This document shows positions 15,227 through 22,949 of a DNA stretch of 32,367 nt, piece by piece. Under the pieces are notes generated by a model that was not told the origin of the DNA, made no database searches, and was given only the letters and a program-made list of their open reading frames with translations. Origin of the DNA: an uncultured Lachnospiraceae bacterium (GTDB taxonomy: Bacteria > Bacillota > Clostridia > Lachnospirales > Lachnospiraceae); assembly GCA_947623805.1 (NCBI GenBank), contig CANQHZ010000040.1:1-32367 (forward strand), read 5' to 3'. Position 1 is the first letter of the stretch; the number at the start of each line of letters is the position of its first letter. A program made the translations under genes and the position numbers.

Positions 15227-15427
15227 CTACCTACCCTCCGCAGCAATAACCTTTTTCACACTCTTTTCAAGCTGACGACGCGGCAACATTATCTGATGAC
15301 CGCAACCAACGCATTTCAGTCGAAAATCCGCACCCACACGCAGCACCTCCCACTCAAAGCTGCCGCAAGGATGCTGCTTTTTCAACCGCAATACATCTCC
15401 CACTTCACACTCCAACCCCATTTTCAT
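15227..15427 (-). CDS. DUF951 family protein
   Basis: 66 residues. The sequence VGDVLRLKKQHPCGSFEWEV followed by GADFRLKCVGCGHQIMLPR matches the small DUF951 proteins widespread in Firmicutes. C21 in HPCG and the CxxC of KCVGCG suggest a metal site. The family is predicted to have an SH3-like beta barrel; its function is not established. ATGs at 15427 and 15421 are both possible; AAAGGG lies 3 and 9 bases upstream respectively. Confidence 0.85.
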   Translation of the reverse strand: MKMGLECEVGDVLRLKKQHPCGSFEWEVLRVGADFRLKCVGCGHQIMLPRRQLEKSVKKVIAAEGR

Positions 15428-15520
15428 TTTCCCTTTCTAAAATATGACAGACATATAAACATTAGCAAAATCCGGATGTTTTTAAACACATTTCACAACT
15501 ACCTAATTATCATATATCAA

Positions 15521-15667
15521 TAGGCATTTGCAAAACTCTATTCGACAACCTAGAATTTAGGCAAAATATATAAAATAAGCGGCGTCTTGCAGCTTGCTGC
15601 ACCTAGCCGCTTTTTTATATATTTTGACTAAATTCGGACGGTTGAGAACACCTTCCGCAATTACCCA
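15521..15667. mobile_element. MITE-like hairpin element, copy B
   Basis: About 147 bases, flanked by a 9-base direct repeat ATATATCAA at 15512-15520 and 15668-15676 that could be a target-site duplication. The ends are imperfect inverted repeats (TAGGCATTTGC against TGGGTAATTGC, then TTC.CAACC on both sides). The core arms (about 15553-15575 and 15612-15634) are 23 bp with one mismatch, and inside them AAGCGGC/GCCGCTT and TGCAGC/GCTGCA form further stems. The inner stem differs in sequence from copy A but still pairs. The GCCGC followed by TTTTTT could also act as a terminator. Confidence 0.72.
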
Positions 15668-15718
15668 ATATATCAAACACTATAAACCCCTGCTCAATAA
15701 CATAGAACATCTAAGTTT

Positions 15719-16441
15719 TTATATATTAATCTGCGAAAATATCTCCCCAATACTACCCGTAACCACCAAATCCGCCATAGCATCCCTAGGCGTAGGCGTC
15801 TTATTTATCAATACCAGCCTATTACCCCTATAATAATCTATCAATCCCGCCGCCGGATACACAGCAAGCGACGTCCCCCCGATAATAAGCATATCCGCCT
15901 CGCTAATAGCCTTCACAGCCCCCTGCAGCGTCCTCTGGTCAAGCCCCTCCTCATAAAGCACCACATCAGGCTTAATCCTTCCGCCGCACTCACAAGTCGG
16001 AATCCCCTCAGAATTCTTAATCGCCCCCACATCAAAAAACTTCCCGCACTTCTCACAATAATTCCTAAGCACACTGCCATGCAGCTCATAGACGCACTTA
16101 CTTCCCGCCGCCTGATGGAGCCCGTCAATATTCTGCGTCACCACAGCCGTAAGTTTCCCTTTCTCCTCAAGCCTCGCAAGCGCCAAATGCGCCGCATTGG
16201 GCTTAGCATCCAAAAACAACATCTTGTCTCGATAAAACCTAAAAAACTCATCCGGACGTTTCACGTAAAAAGTATGGCTCAAAATAGTCTCCGGAGGATA
16301 ATCATACTTCTGATTATAAAGCCCATCCACACTCCTAAAATCAGGAATCCCACTCTCCGTAGACACCCCCGCTCCTCCAAAAAACACAATGCGCTCACTC
16401 GCATCAATCATCTCCTGTAACCTCTCAATCACATTTTCCAT
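15719..16441 (-). CDS. cobB: Sir2-type NAD-dependent protein deacylase
   Basis: Removes acyl groups from lysine using NAD+. 240 residues from ATG 16441, chosen because AGGAGG is 8 bases upstream; the in-frame TTG two codons earlier is too close. NAD-binding GAGVSTESGIPDFR is at 23-36, TQNIDGLH at 102-109, the catalytic base is H121, and the zinc cysteines are C129, C132, C150 and C152. It follows the 147-base repeat element on the minus strand and is preceded by the GH25 gene with a 70-base gap. Confidence 0.95.
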   Translation of the reverse strand: MENVIERLQEMIDASERIVFFGGAGVSTESGIPDFRSVDGLYNQKYDYPPETILSHTFYVKRPDEFFRFYRDKMLFLDAKPNAAHLALARLEEKGKLTAVVTQNIDGLHQAAGSKCVYELHGSVLRNYCEKCGKFFDVGAIKNSEGIPTCECGGRIKPDVVLYEEGLDQRTLQGAVKAISEADMLIIGGTSLAVYPAAGLIDYYRGNRLVLINKTPTPRDAMADLVVTGSIGEIFSQINI

Positions 16442-16511
16442 ACCCAAAACCTCCTATTAATCATATTCCATAATTGTAACCATTCTCCAAGAAAGTCGGT
16501 CGTCTCCTCCA

Positions 16512-17648
16512 CTACTCCCAAACCTCACCATAAGCAACATTCAAATCCACATCCCCCTCCACTCCATCAACTCTCCCTTTCTCCGTATACTGCCAACACC
16601 TCACCTCATACGGAAAATACATATAATCATCATAAAACGCATACCATTTCTCATAGTCCTCCAGCCTCGCCATATCCAACAGTTTTGTAAAGCACTTAAT
16701 ATTCCCATAAATCATAGGCGTATATCCCGCCTCTTTCACAGCCTCACAAAACGCAATTGCCACATCTGTCCTCTCCTCCATACTAAGTCCGTTAGCACGC
16801 GCGTTTTCTCCCAAGATAAGCTCTACATCAAAAACAATCGGGCATCTCACATCATACCCCTCAATACTGTCAAGCACAAACTGCGCCTCCTCCAAAGCCT
16901 CAGCCTCATTCACTGCCTGCGAAAAAAAATACACCCCGCTCTCTACACCCGCCGCAGCCGCACCGCTCATATTCTCCTCAAAATACTCATCAAGCGCCAG
17001 CTTACCCGTACTGTATCCTCGTATGCCTAACCGAATAAACGCATATTCAATTCCGTCGTTCTTTGCCTTATCCCAATCAATACTTCCCTGATATTTAGAC
17101 ACATCCATACCCTTATGGGAAGTAACTGCCCCGTTTTCTATGTATTCCATCTCTCCCGCATCATTCTCAACAAGATTTTCCGGAAGAATATTATGCATCT
17201 TCAAACTCTCATCCACAGGCGCAAACACATACTCCTCCTCGTCATAGTAGATAAGATTTTCGGGAAAAAATGCGCGCAGCATCTTTAAGGGACTTCCATC
17301 ATCGCTTATGACCAGCTCTTTCATTTTCTGCTTTATGGAAGCCTCGACTTCATGCTCTCTTTCAGCCAAGAGCTCATCTATATTCCCGCTGCTTTGCCCG
17401 CTCGGAAGCACAATATCGCTCTCATCCGAATAATCAGAATTTACGGCATTTACATCGCTCGAAATGGCTGTAACCGCAAGTTCCTCCTGCATTTGTTCAT
17501 TTTCACTCCTAAGTCCCGCCGCCGTCTTGGCAGCAGCTATATACAGCACGACAAAAACTACCGCAAAAGTAAGAGATACCACTGTAATAATAGCCATTAT
17601 AACTATACTTACATCCGCCACATTCTTTTTCCTTGTTCTCGTCCCCAT
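16512..17648 (-). CDS. Membrane-anchored GH25 lysozyme-like muramidase
   Basis: Likely cleaves the MurNAc-GlcNAc bond of peptidoglycan. 378 residues from ATG 17648, which has GGAGG 6-7 bases upstream. A short basic N-terminus (RTRKK) and one transmembrane segment at about 11-39 anchor it; a coiled, acidic stalk of about 140 residues follows; the GH25 barrel is at about 180-376. Visible catalytic-site residues are D182 (MDVSKYQG) and the D274/E276 pair in FDVE. Anchoring suggests self wall remodelling rather than a phage endolysin. Confidence 0.92.
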   Translation of the reverse strand: MGTRTRKKNVADVSIVIMAIITVVSLTFAVVFVVLYIAAAKTAAGLRSENEQMQEELAVTAISSDVNAVNSDYSDESDIVLPSGQSSGNIDELLAEREHEVEASIKQKMKELVISDDGSPLKMLRAFFPENLIYYDEEEYVFAPVDESLKMHNILPENLVENDAGEMEYIENGAVTSHKGMDVSKYQGSIDWDKAKNDGIEYAFIRLGIRGYSTGKLALDEYFEENMSGAAAAGVESGVYFFSQAVNEAEALEEAQFVLDSIEGYDVRCPIVFDVELILGENARANGLSMEERTDVAIAFCEAVKEAGYTPMIYGNIKCFTKLLDMARLEDYEKWYAFYDDYMYFPYEVRCWQYTEKGRVDGVEGDVDLNVAYGEVWE

Positions 17649-17847
17649 CAAATTCCTCCATAATGCAGTCCGCGCTGCCGTCTCTGTATCATACACTATT
17701 TTTATATTACACTAATAACACAATATATGCAAATGTATATAATGTATATATTGGAATAATTTTTGAAAAAATTTTTATTTTCGGATTTTAGCTTGTCATT
17801 GATTATTAACTGATTTTTTAATTGATTTTCACTGAAATCGAAATTTG

Positions 17848-17856
17848 TGATATAAT
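17848..17856 (+). promoter_or_regulatory. Extended -10 promoter of the radical SAM gene
   Basis: TGATATAAT, a perfect extended -10, lies about 30 bases before the gene's start codon and just upstream of GGAGG (17871-17875). The -35 region is weak (TTCACT at 18 bases). Confidence 0.6.
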
Positions 17857-17885
17857 GAATTACAGATATTGGAGGCGAATGGCAT

Positions 17886-18632
17886 ATGCTCATACTTGGT
17901 CTTAATAAAACCACACTTTTAGACTATCCTGAACACTTAGCCGCTACAGTGTTTCTTGGCGGCTGCAATTTCAGATGCCCGTACTGTCACAATAGAGATT
18001 TGGTTGTCAACCCTACTCTGCTGCCTCCTTACGCTCCGGAAGAAATACTTGCATTTTTGTCAAAACGCAAAGGAATACTTGAAAGTGTGTGCATATCTGG
18101 CGGAGAACCCACCCTAAATCCTGATTTGCCTGAATTTCTTGAAAATATAAAAGTGCTCGGCTATAGCATAAAGCTTGACACAAACGGCTCTAATCCCGAT
18201 ATGCTGAGGCTACTTAAAAACGAGCACCTTATAGATTACTGCGCTATGGATATCAAAAATTCGCCCGAAAAATATCAGACAACTATCGGACTTGATAATA
18301 ATCCATATATAGCCAAAAGCAACGAAAAAAGCGGACATGATGTTTTGTTGTCAAACATTCGGCGCTCTGCGGATATCCTGCTTTCAAACACGGACACCTC
18401 TTTTACATATGAATTTCGCACTACTGTAGTGAAAGAATTTCATGGAGAAAGTGACATGCATGTCATTTCTAAATGGTTATCCGGCGCAGACGCATACTTT
18501 CTGCAATCGTACGAGGAAAACGAAAACGTCATCCAAAAGGGCTTTCATTCTCATATCGAGGAAACGCTGCACTCATTTGTCGCAATATGCAGAGAGCATA
18601 TTCCAAATACACATTTGCGTGGGGTCTCATAA
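17886..18632 (+). CDS. Radical SAM activase, anaerobic ribonucleotide reductase activating type (NrdG2-like)
   Basis: 248 residues. The iron-sulfur motif CNFRCPYC (C27, C31, C34) binds the 4Fe-4S cluster and SAM; SGGEPTL at 71-77 is the second conserved motif. The opening LGLNKTTLLDYPEHLAATVFLGGCNFRCPYC is that of the NrdG2 (TIGR02495) group, which would generate a glycyl radical on a partner enzyme. No glycyl-radical enzyme gene is present in the window, so the partner is unknown. The gene is monocistronic and convergent with the DUF6128 gene. Confidence 0.88.
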   Translation: MLILGLNKTTLLDYPEHLAATVFLGGCNFRCPYCHNRDLVVNPTLLPPYAPEEILAFLSKRKGILESVCISGGEPTLNPDLPEFLENIKVLGYSIKLDTNGSNPDMLRLLKNEHLIDYCAMDIKNSPEKYQTTIGLDNNPYIAKSNEKSGHDVLLSNIRRSADILLSNTDTSFTYEFRTTVVKEFHGESDMHVISKWLSGADAYFLQSYEENENVIQKGFHSHIEETLHSFVAICREHIPNTHLRGVS

Positions 18633-18684
18633 AACTTATTGCATTGTTTCGGGTTTTATCGCCTGCGGCTATGTTACCGCACTG

Positions 18685-19593
18685 CTATATTTCCACCTGT
18701 TTCATATAGTACCCAAAGCATCCGCTGTACACACCTCGCCTTATCTCCTCATGCATTCTGGCCTCAGCATTTTCAAAGCCCTCAAAGCCAAACATTTCAG
18801 CTATTCTGCGTTCACGTTCATAGTATGTGCCCGGTACACCCAGATAGTATTCTACGCATGACGCTTTTCTGTCTCTCTCTGCAGCGCGAATATTCTGCTC
18901 TTTTCTCTTTTCAGGCTCCGTGCCAAGCGGATAGCAGAACAAAAGGAGCTGACGATAATTATAATACGAATGCAGAACAAAGGAATTAGAGCCAAGATTA
19001 TGATATTTTTCCGTGAGTACAATCAAATCTTTCGGCTTTATCAGTATCGACTGCGCCTCTGGGAAAATATGTACCTGCGGATAAGTTTCCAGCAATCGGG
19101 TCCATTTGTCTTCGTTGAAACTGCCTATTTCATCAATTGCACTCCCCTGTACGTCAGATAGTTCCCTGCGCATATTCCCACCTGCTGCCTGCATTGGTGC
19201 TTTTTCCGCTTGTCCTTGAATGTGCTTTGGTGTTATCACATTTTCGGACGACTGCTTTTCATTTATCCTTGCCATGATTATGTCAGACTGCTCCCGCAAG
19301 ACACATTTCCCTATTCGCGAACCGTACAGCGGTATCTCAATCCCAAGGCAGTCCTTAAAGTTTACCTCTTTTGTCCAGCCGAGCTTTTCCATGCCACATC
19401 CTTTTTTTATCGGCACCTCGCCCAAAAGGCACTTATCACCAAGGCAGTTTAGAGCAAATACCTTACAACTTGAACCGCACTGTGCGGGCACTCCGCGCAG
19501 ACCTACACTTATGCCATCGTTTTCAACCCGCAGAAATCCCATATTCCTTTCTTTTTTGTCCCCGTTCATATAATCAATATAAAAAAACTGCAT
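18685..19593 (-). CDS. DUF6128-type protein
   Basis: 302 residues with no signal peptide or membrane segment. I recognise the general shape of Lachnospiraceae DUF6128 proteins: an N-terminal domain (about 1-100, DYMNGDKKERNMGFLRVE, with several cysteines around residues 39-65 and 83-97), a variable linker, and a C-terminal domain (about 160-285) with the signatures LGSNSFVLHSYYNYRQLL and YYLGVPGTYYERERRIAEMFGF. The function is unknown. The ribosome binding site is an unusual GGGGGGA 6 bases before the ATG and can pair with an upstream C tract (see the regulatory feature). Confidence 0.7.
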   Translation of the reverse strand: MQFFYIDYMNGDKKERNMGFLRVENDGISVGLRGVPAQCGSSCKVFALNCLGDKCLLGEVPIKKGCGMEKLGWTKEVNFKDCLGIEIPLYGSRIGKCVLREQSDIIMARINEKQSSENVITPKHIQGQAEKAPMQAAGGNMRRELSDVQGSAIDEIGSFNEDKWTRLLETYPQVHIFPEAQSILIKPKDLIVLTEKYHNLGSNSFVLHSYYNYRQLLLFCYPLGTEPEKRKEQNIRAAERDRKASCVEYYLGVPGTYYERERRIAEMFGFEGFENAEARMHEEIRRGVYSGCFGYYMKQVEI

Positions 19594-19599
19594 AAAAAA

Positions 19600-19663
19600 T
19601 CCCCCCGTTGCGCCATTAAATTATTATTCTGAATAATCTAATGTATGTCCACAAATCGGGGGG
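19600..19663 (-). promoter_or_regulatory. Shine-Dalgarno-sequestering fold upstream of the DUF6128 gene
   Basis: On the minus strand CCCCCCG (19657-19663) is exactly complementary to CGGGGGG (19601-19607), which is the ribosome binding site of the DUF6128 gene. Between them is a perfect hairpin ATTATTC/GAATAAT (19623-19637). The fold would hide the Shine-Dalgarno site, so translation may depend on a trigger. The pairing is seen; the control is inferred. Confidence 0.45.
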
Positions 19664-19673
19664 TATGACACTT

Positions 19674-20759
19674 TTACTGCATTGAATCAATATATTTCAT
19701 ATAATTAACGACCATGAGAGCAATCTTGAAAGTGAGCGCGTCATCAAATTTCCTTATATCCAGCCCTGTCGCCTGATGAAGCTTTTCTATCCTGTATACA
19801 AGGGTATTCCTGTGCACAAAAAGCTGCCTTGAGGTCTCGGAAACATTCAGGTTATTGTCAAAAAATTTCTGTACCGTGGTAAGCATTTCGTCGTCAATGC
19901 TTTCGGGTATGCTGTCACCGAATATCTCATTGATAAATATGCGGCATAGATTTACAGGAAGCTGATAAATCAAGCGTCCTATACCAAGCATATTGTATGC
20001 CGTAATCGACCTTTCCATATAAAAGATTTTGCCCACATCAAGCGCAAGCTTTGCCTCCTTGTATGACTTTGACACTTCCTTTAGCTCGGAAACTATCGTG
20101 CCGTAAGCCACCTTGGCAATCAGCATGCCCTCCGTATTCAGCATATCCACAATAACCTGCGCTGTCTGCTCTATCTCGGCGTATGCCTCTTTGTTTCTTA
20201 CCTCTTTGACTAGGATAATATTTTTCTGCTCCACTGCCGTGATAAAGCAGCCCTGCTGCTCTCCAAAAATATTTTTCATAAGCTCCATCGCTATATTATC
20301 CTTGTCGTTCTGCGCCTCAACCAGATAGACAACACGGGGAGCCTCACAATTTATATGAAGCTTTTTGGCTCGATTGTAAATATCAACCAAAAGCAGATTG
20401 TCCAGCAATAAATTTTGGAAAAAATTGTTTTTGTCGAAGTGCTCTTTATAAGCTATTATGAGATTTTGGAGCTGGCTTACGGCTATCTTGCCTATCATGT
20501 AGGTATCGGCGCTCGTCCCTTTCGCAATCAGCACATAAACAACATCGCGTTCCTCAAGTACCTTGAGCATATGGTAGCCGTTTACTATCTGGCTATCCGC
20601 CGGCGATTCGATAAAGCCCTCCACTAAATCACCTAACATTTCCTCACTGTCAAAAGTAGACGCTACAGGCATTCCCTCAACATCCACAACACATAAGTCT
20701 ACCCTTGTAATGCTCTTTAACTCATCTATGCTTGTCTGAATAACCTGATTTGAAATCAT
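19674..20759 (-). CDS. CdaR/PucR-family transcriptional regulator
   Basis: 361 residues from ATG 20759, with GGGGGAT 5 bases upstream; a TTG codon just before is less likely. An N-terminal sensory region of about 100 residues (VDLCVVDVEGMPVAS, similar to roadblock/PAS-like sensors) is followed by a degenerate GGDEF-like central domain, and a C-terminal PucR HTH domain at about 295-345 (NVSETSRQLFVHRNTLVYRIEKL). CdaR-type proteins respond to sugar diacids or other metabolites. It lies downstream of a sugar ABC ATPase gene but behind that gene's terminator, so a link to sugar uptake is only suggestive. Confidence 0.88.
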   Translation of the reverse strand: MISNQVIQTSIDELKSITRVDLCVVDVEGMPVASTFDSEEMLGDLVEGFIESPADSQIVNGYHMLKVLEERDVVYVLIAKGTSADTYMIGKIAVSQLQNLIIAYKEHFDKNNFFQNLLLDNLLLVDIYNRAKKLHINCEAPRVVYLVEAQNDKDNIAMELMKNIFGEQQGCFITAVEQKNIILVKEVRNKEAYAEIEQTAQVIVDMLNTEGMLIAKVAYGTIVSELKEVSKSYKEAKLALDVGKIFYMERSITAYNMLGIGRLIYQLPVNLCRIFINEIFGDSIPESIDDEMLTTVQKFFDNNLNVSETSRQLFVHRNTLVYRIEKLHQATGLDIRKFDDALTFKIALMVVNYMKYIDSMQ

Positions 20760-20784
20760 CAATATCCCCCATTTTCAATATATT

Positions 20785-20820
20785 AAAACAGCCCCCGACA
20801 CCATACATATGTCGGGGGCT
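20785..20820 (-). terminator. Intrinsic terminator of msmX
   Basis: An 11-bp perfect stem, AGCCCCCGACA (20790-20800) with its complement (20810-20820), has a 9-base loop; on the minus strand it is followed by GTTTTAATA. Confidence 0.85.
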
Positions 20821-20835
20821 TGAGTATGCCGTAGA

Positions 20836-21948
20836 CTAGTTTGTAATAACTTTCTCTGTCTCTTTGTCAAATACGTGAATCTTCTCAACGTCGATAGCAA
20901 ATTTAACCTTGTCGCCAGGTCTTGCTGTAGTTCTCGGGTCAACTCTCGCTGTGATAGGGAACTCAGCTAAATCAGAATACAGGAATACTTCTGCACCGAG
21001 AAGCTCATATACACGGATAGTTGTCTCAAATGTGCTGTCAGCCTTAGCCTCAACCATCATCTGTGAATCATAGATATCCTCAGGTCTGATACCGAATGTA
21101 ACTACCTTTCCGTTGTAGCCGCCCTCGATTAACTTCTTAGACTTAGCGGGAGGAAGACCGATTGAAAGTCCGCCAACCTTTAAGTATGCTGTATCGCCCT
21201 TAACTTCTACTGTAGCGTCGATGAAGTTCATCTGCGGAGAACCCATGAAGCCTGCTACGAACAGGTTCTGCGGTTTCTCGTATAAGTTCTGCGGTGTATC
21301 AACCTGCTGAACAACGCCGTCCTTCATAACTACGATACGAGTACCAAGTGTCATAGCCTCTGTCTGGTCATGTGTAACGTAGATGATTGTAGTGCCGAGT
21401 CTCTGATGAAGCTTAGCTATCTCAATACGCATCTGTACACGAAGCTTAGCATCCAAGTTTGAAAGAGGCTCGTCCATAAGGAATACCTTAGGATTACGAA
21501 CGATTGCACGTCCCATGGCAACACGCTGTCTCTGACCGCCTGACAAAGCCTTGGGCTTTCTGTCGAGGAGCTTTGTTAAGTCAAGGATTTTAGCTGCCTC
21601 TTTAACCATCTTGTCGATTTCAGCCTTGGGAACTTTTCTAAGCTTAAGACCGAATGCCATATTATCATATACTGTCATATGAGGATAAAGAGCATAGTTC
21701 TGGAATACCATCGCGATATCTCTGTCCTTGGGCTCTACGTCGTTTACTACTCTGTCGCCGATTTTCAGCTCGCCTGAAGAAATGTCCTCAAGACCTGCTA
21801 TCATACGGAGTGTTGTAGACTTACCGCAGCCGGAAGGTCCAACGAAGATGATGAACTCCTTGTCAGCGATTTCAAGGTTGAAGTTCTTAACAGCCTCAAA
21901 GCCGTTAGGATAAACCTTGCAAACATTCTTTAAAGATAAACTTGCCAT
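20836..21948 (-). CDS. msmX: Carbohydrate ABC transporter ATP-binding protein (MsmX/UgpC type)
   Basis: 370 residues energising one or more sugar importers. Walker A GPSGCGKST at 37-45, Q-loop Q83, signature LSGGQ at 135-139, Walker B FLMDEP at 156-161, and a C-terminal regulatory OB-type domain (MGSPQMNF, GIRPEDI). No sugar-binding protein or permease is adjacent, the usual situation for the shared ATPase of Firmicutes. Codon usage is visibly different from the neighbours (few GC-ending codons, strong bias), as in highly expressed genes. It has a GGGAGG site and its own terminator. Confidence 0.93.
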   Translation of the reverse strand: MASLSLKNVCKVYPNGFEAVKNFNLEIADKEFIIFVGPSGCGKSTTLRMIAGLEDISSGELKIGDRVVNDVEPKDRDIAMVFQNYALYPHMTVYDNMAFGLKLRKVPKAEIDKMVKEAAKILDLTKLLDRKPKALSGGQRQRVAMGRAIVRNPKVFLMDEPLSNLDAKLRVQMRIEIAKLHQRLGTTIIYVTHDQTEAMTLGTRIVVMKDGVVQQVDTPQNLYEKPQNLFVAGFMGSPQMNFIDATVEVKGDTAYLKVGGLSIGLPPAKSKKLIEGGYNGKVVTFGIRPEDIYDSQMMVEAKADSTFETTIRVYELLGAEVFLYSDLAEFPITARVDPRTTARPGDKVKFAIDVEKIHVFDKETEKVITN

Positions 21949-22061
21949 TTTTAATGCCTCCCAAATTAATATTTTGATTTTATAAGATGTTATTAGTATA
22001 AAGTAATTTTTATCAAAATGCTATGCCACAATTAAACAAAGTTTTTTGTTTCCATATGTAA

Positions 22062-22096
22062 AAATTGCTTATCAGCTTTTTACCGATAAGCAATTT
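22062..22096 (-). terminator. Intrinsic terminator of the YesL-like gene
   Basis: AAATTGCTTATC (22062-22073) pairs perfectly with GATAAGCAATTT (22085-22096); on the minus strand TTTTTACAT follows. It separates this gene from msmX. Confidence 0.8.
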
Positions 22097-22130
22097 GTCC
22101 AATGGTTTATCCATTTAATATACATATTGA

Positions 22131-22931
22131 CTAATTTTCTTCGCTTGTCTGGCTGTCGTCCTCTGTCTGTGCCTCTGTATTTTCTACGTTTTCTATGCTT
22201 TTGCTTATGTCCGTATCCTCATCTGTCTCCAACGTTTCGTCTATTTGCACTGTATCCTTATCCTGCGCCTCATCTGTCTCCCCGTCATTTTCCTCGGCTC
22301 CATCCTCCTGCTCCTGTCCGTTTAAAAGCATGCTCTCATACTTTCCGAATATTTTCATAAGCAGGAATGACTGAAAATAAAGCACACACCCCAGCGCGAG
22401 CAATACAGTCGCGGGCAAAATCTGTGGAATAAAATACGCCAACGCAACAGGCAGCGCAAAAACCACTACCATCACAAACGATGTCGGCAGATGCGCAAGC
22501 GCCATCAAAAACGAGTTTTTCAGCGTATTTTTAATCGTATTGGTGTAGCGCGCCTGCATGGGAAAAATATATACCGCTCCCATAGCCAAAACAATTGTCG
22601 CTACAATCATTACTATCCGCATATTTCTACTAAATTCCATGCCCGAAAAAAACACGATGCGATAGTCCATTGCTATAATGCCAGCCACTGCCAGCATAAT
22701 AATCCAAAGTATAGTTGACTGCCTGAAGTTGTCCTTAAACGAATGCCAAAAGCCCCTTATTATATAGCTTTCCTCGTTCTTTACCATTTTGTAGCCGATA
22801 TAGTATGCCGCGGTAAACGCCGCGCCCATTGTAAACAGCGGAAGTGAAAATATTATAACAATAATATTCAAAATCATAATGTCCGCAACTTTGTTCAAAA
22901 AATTCATAAGCGGACTGTCCAGCTTAAACAT
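22131..22931 (-). CDS. YesL-like (DUF624) membrane protein with acidic tail
   Basis: 266 residues from ATG 22931, with GGAGG about 10 bases upstream; a TTG at 22937 is also in frame. The opening FKLDSPLMNFLNKVADIMILNIIVIIFSLPLFTMGAA is the YesL family start, and four to five hydrophobic segments follow up to about residue 205. The last ~60 residues are strongly acidic and rich in E, D, T and Q, an addition not seen in typical ~210-residue members. YesL-type genes often lie beside sugar ABC transporters; msmX follows here behind a terminator. The function is not established. Confidence 0.82.
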   Translation of the reverse strand: MFKLDSPLMNFLNKVADIMILNIIVIIFSLPLFTMGAAFTAAYYIGYKMVKNEESYIIRGFWHSFKDNFRQSTILWIIMLAVAGIIAMDYRIVFFSGMEFSRNMRIVMIVATIVLAMGAVYIFPMQARYTNTIKNTLKNSFLMALAHLPTSFVMVVVFALPVALAYFIPQILPATVLLALGCVLYFQSFLLMKIFGKYESMLLNGQEQEDGAEENDGETDEAQDKDTVQIDETLETDEDTDISKSIENVENTEAQTEDDSQTSEEN

Positions 22932-22949
22932 AACCAAACAACCTCCAAA

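Noticed and set aside
15428-15719. A small gene in the gap between DUF951 and the Sir2 gene
   Set aside because: The gap is mostly the hairpin element; open frames there are short, lack ribosome binding sites and cross the inverted repeat.
16512-17648. Prophage endolysin
   Set aside because: The GH25 protein is membrane-anchored with a long stalk and no holin or other phage gene is nearby.
22046-22360. 104-codon plus-strand frame opposite the YesL-like acidic tail
   Set aside because: Composition (rich in F, L, P, Y) is the mirror of the acidic repeat-like codons on the other strand.
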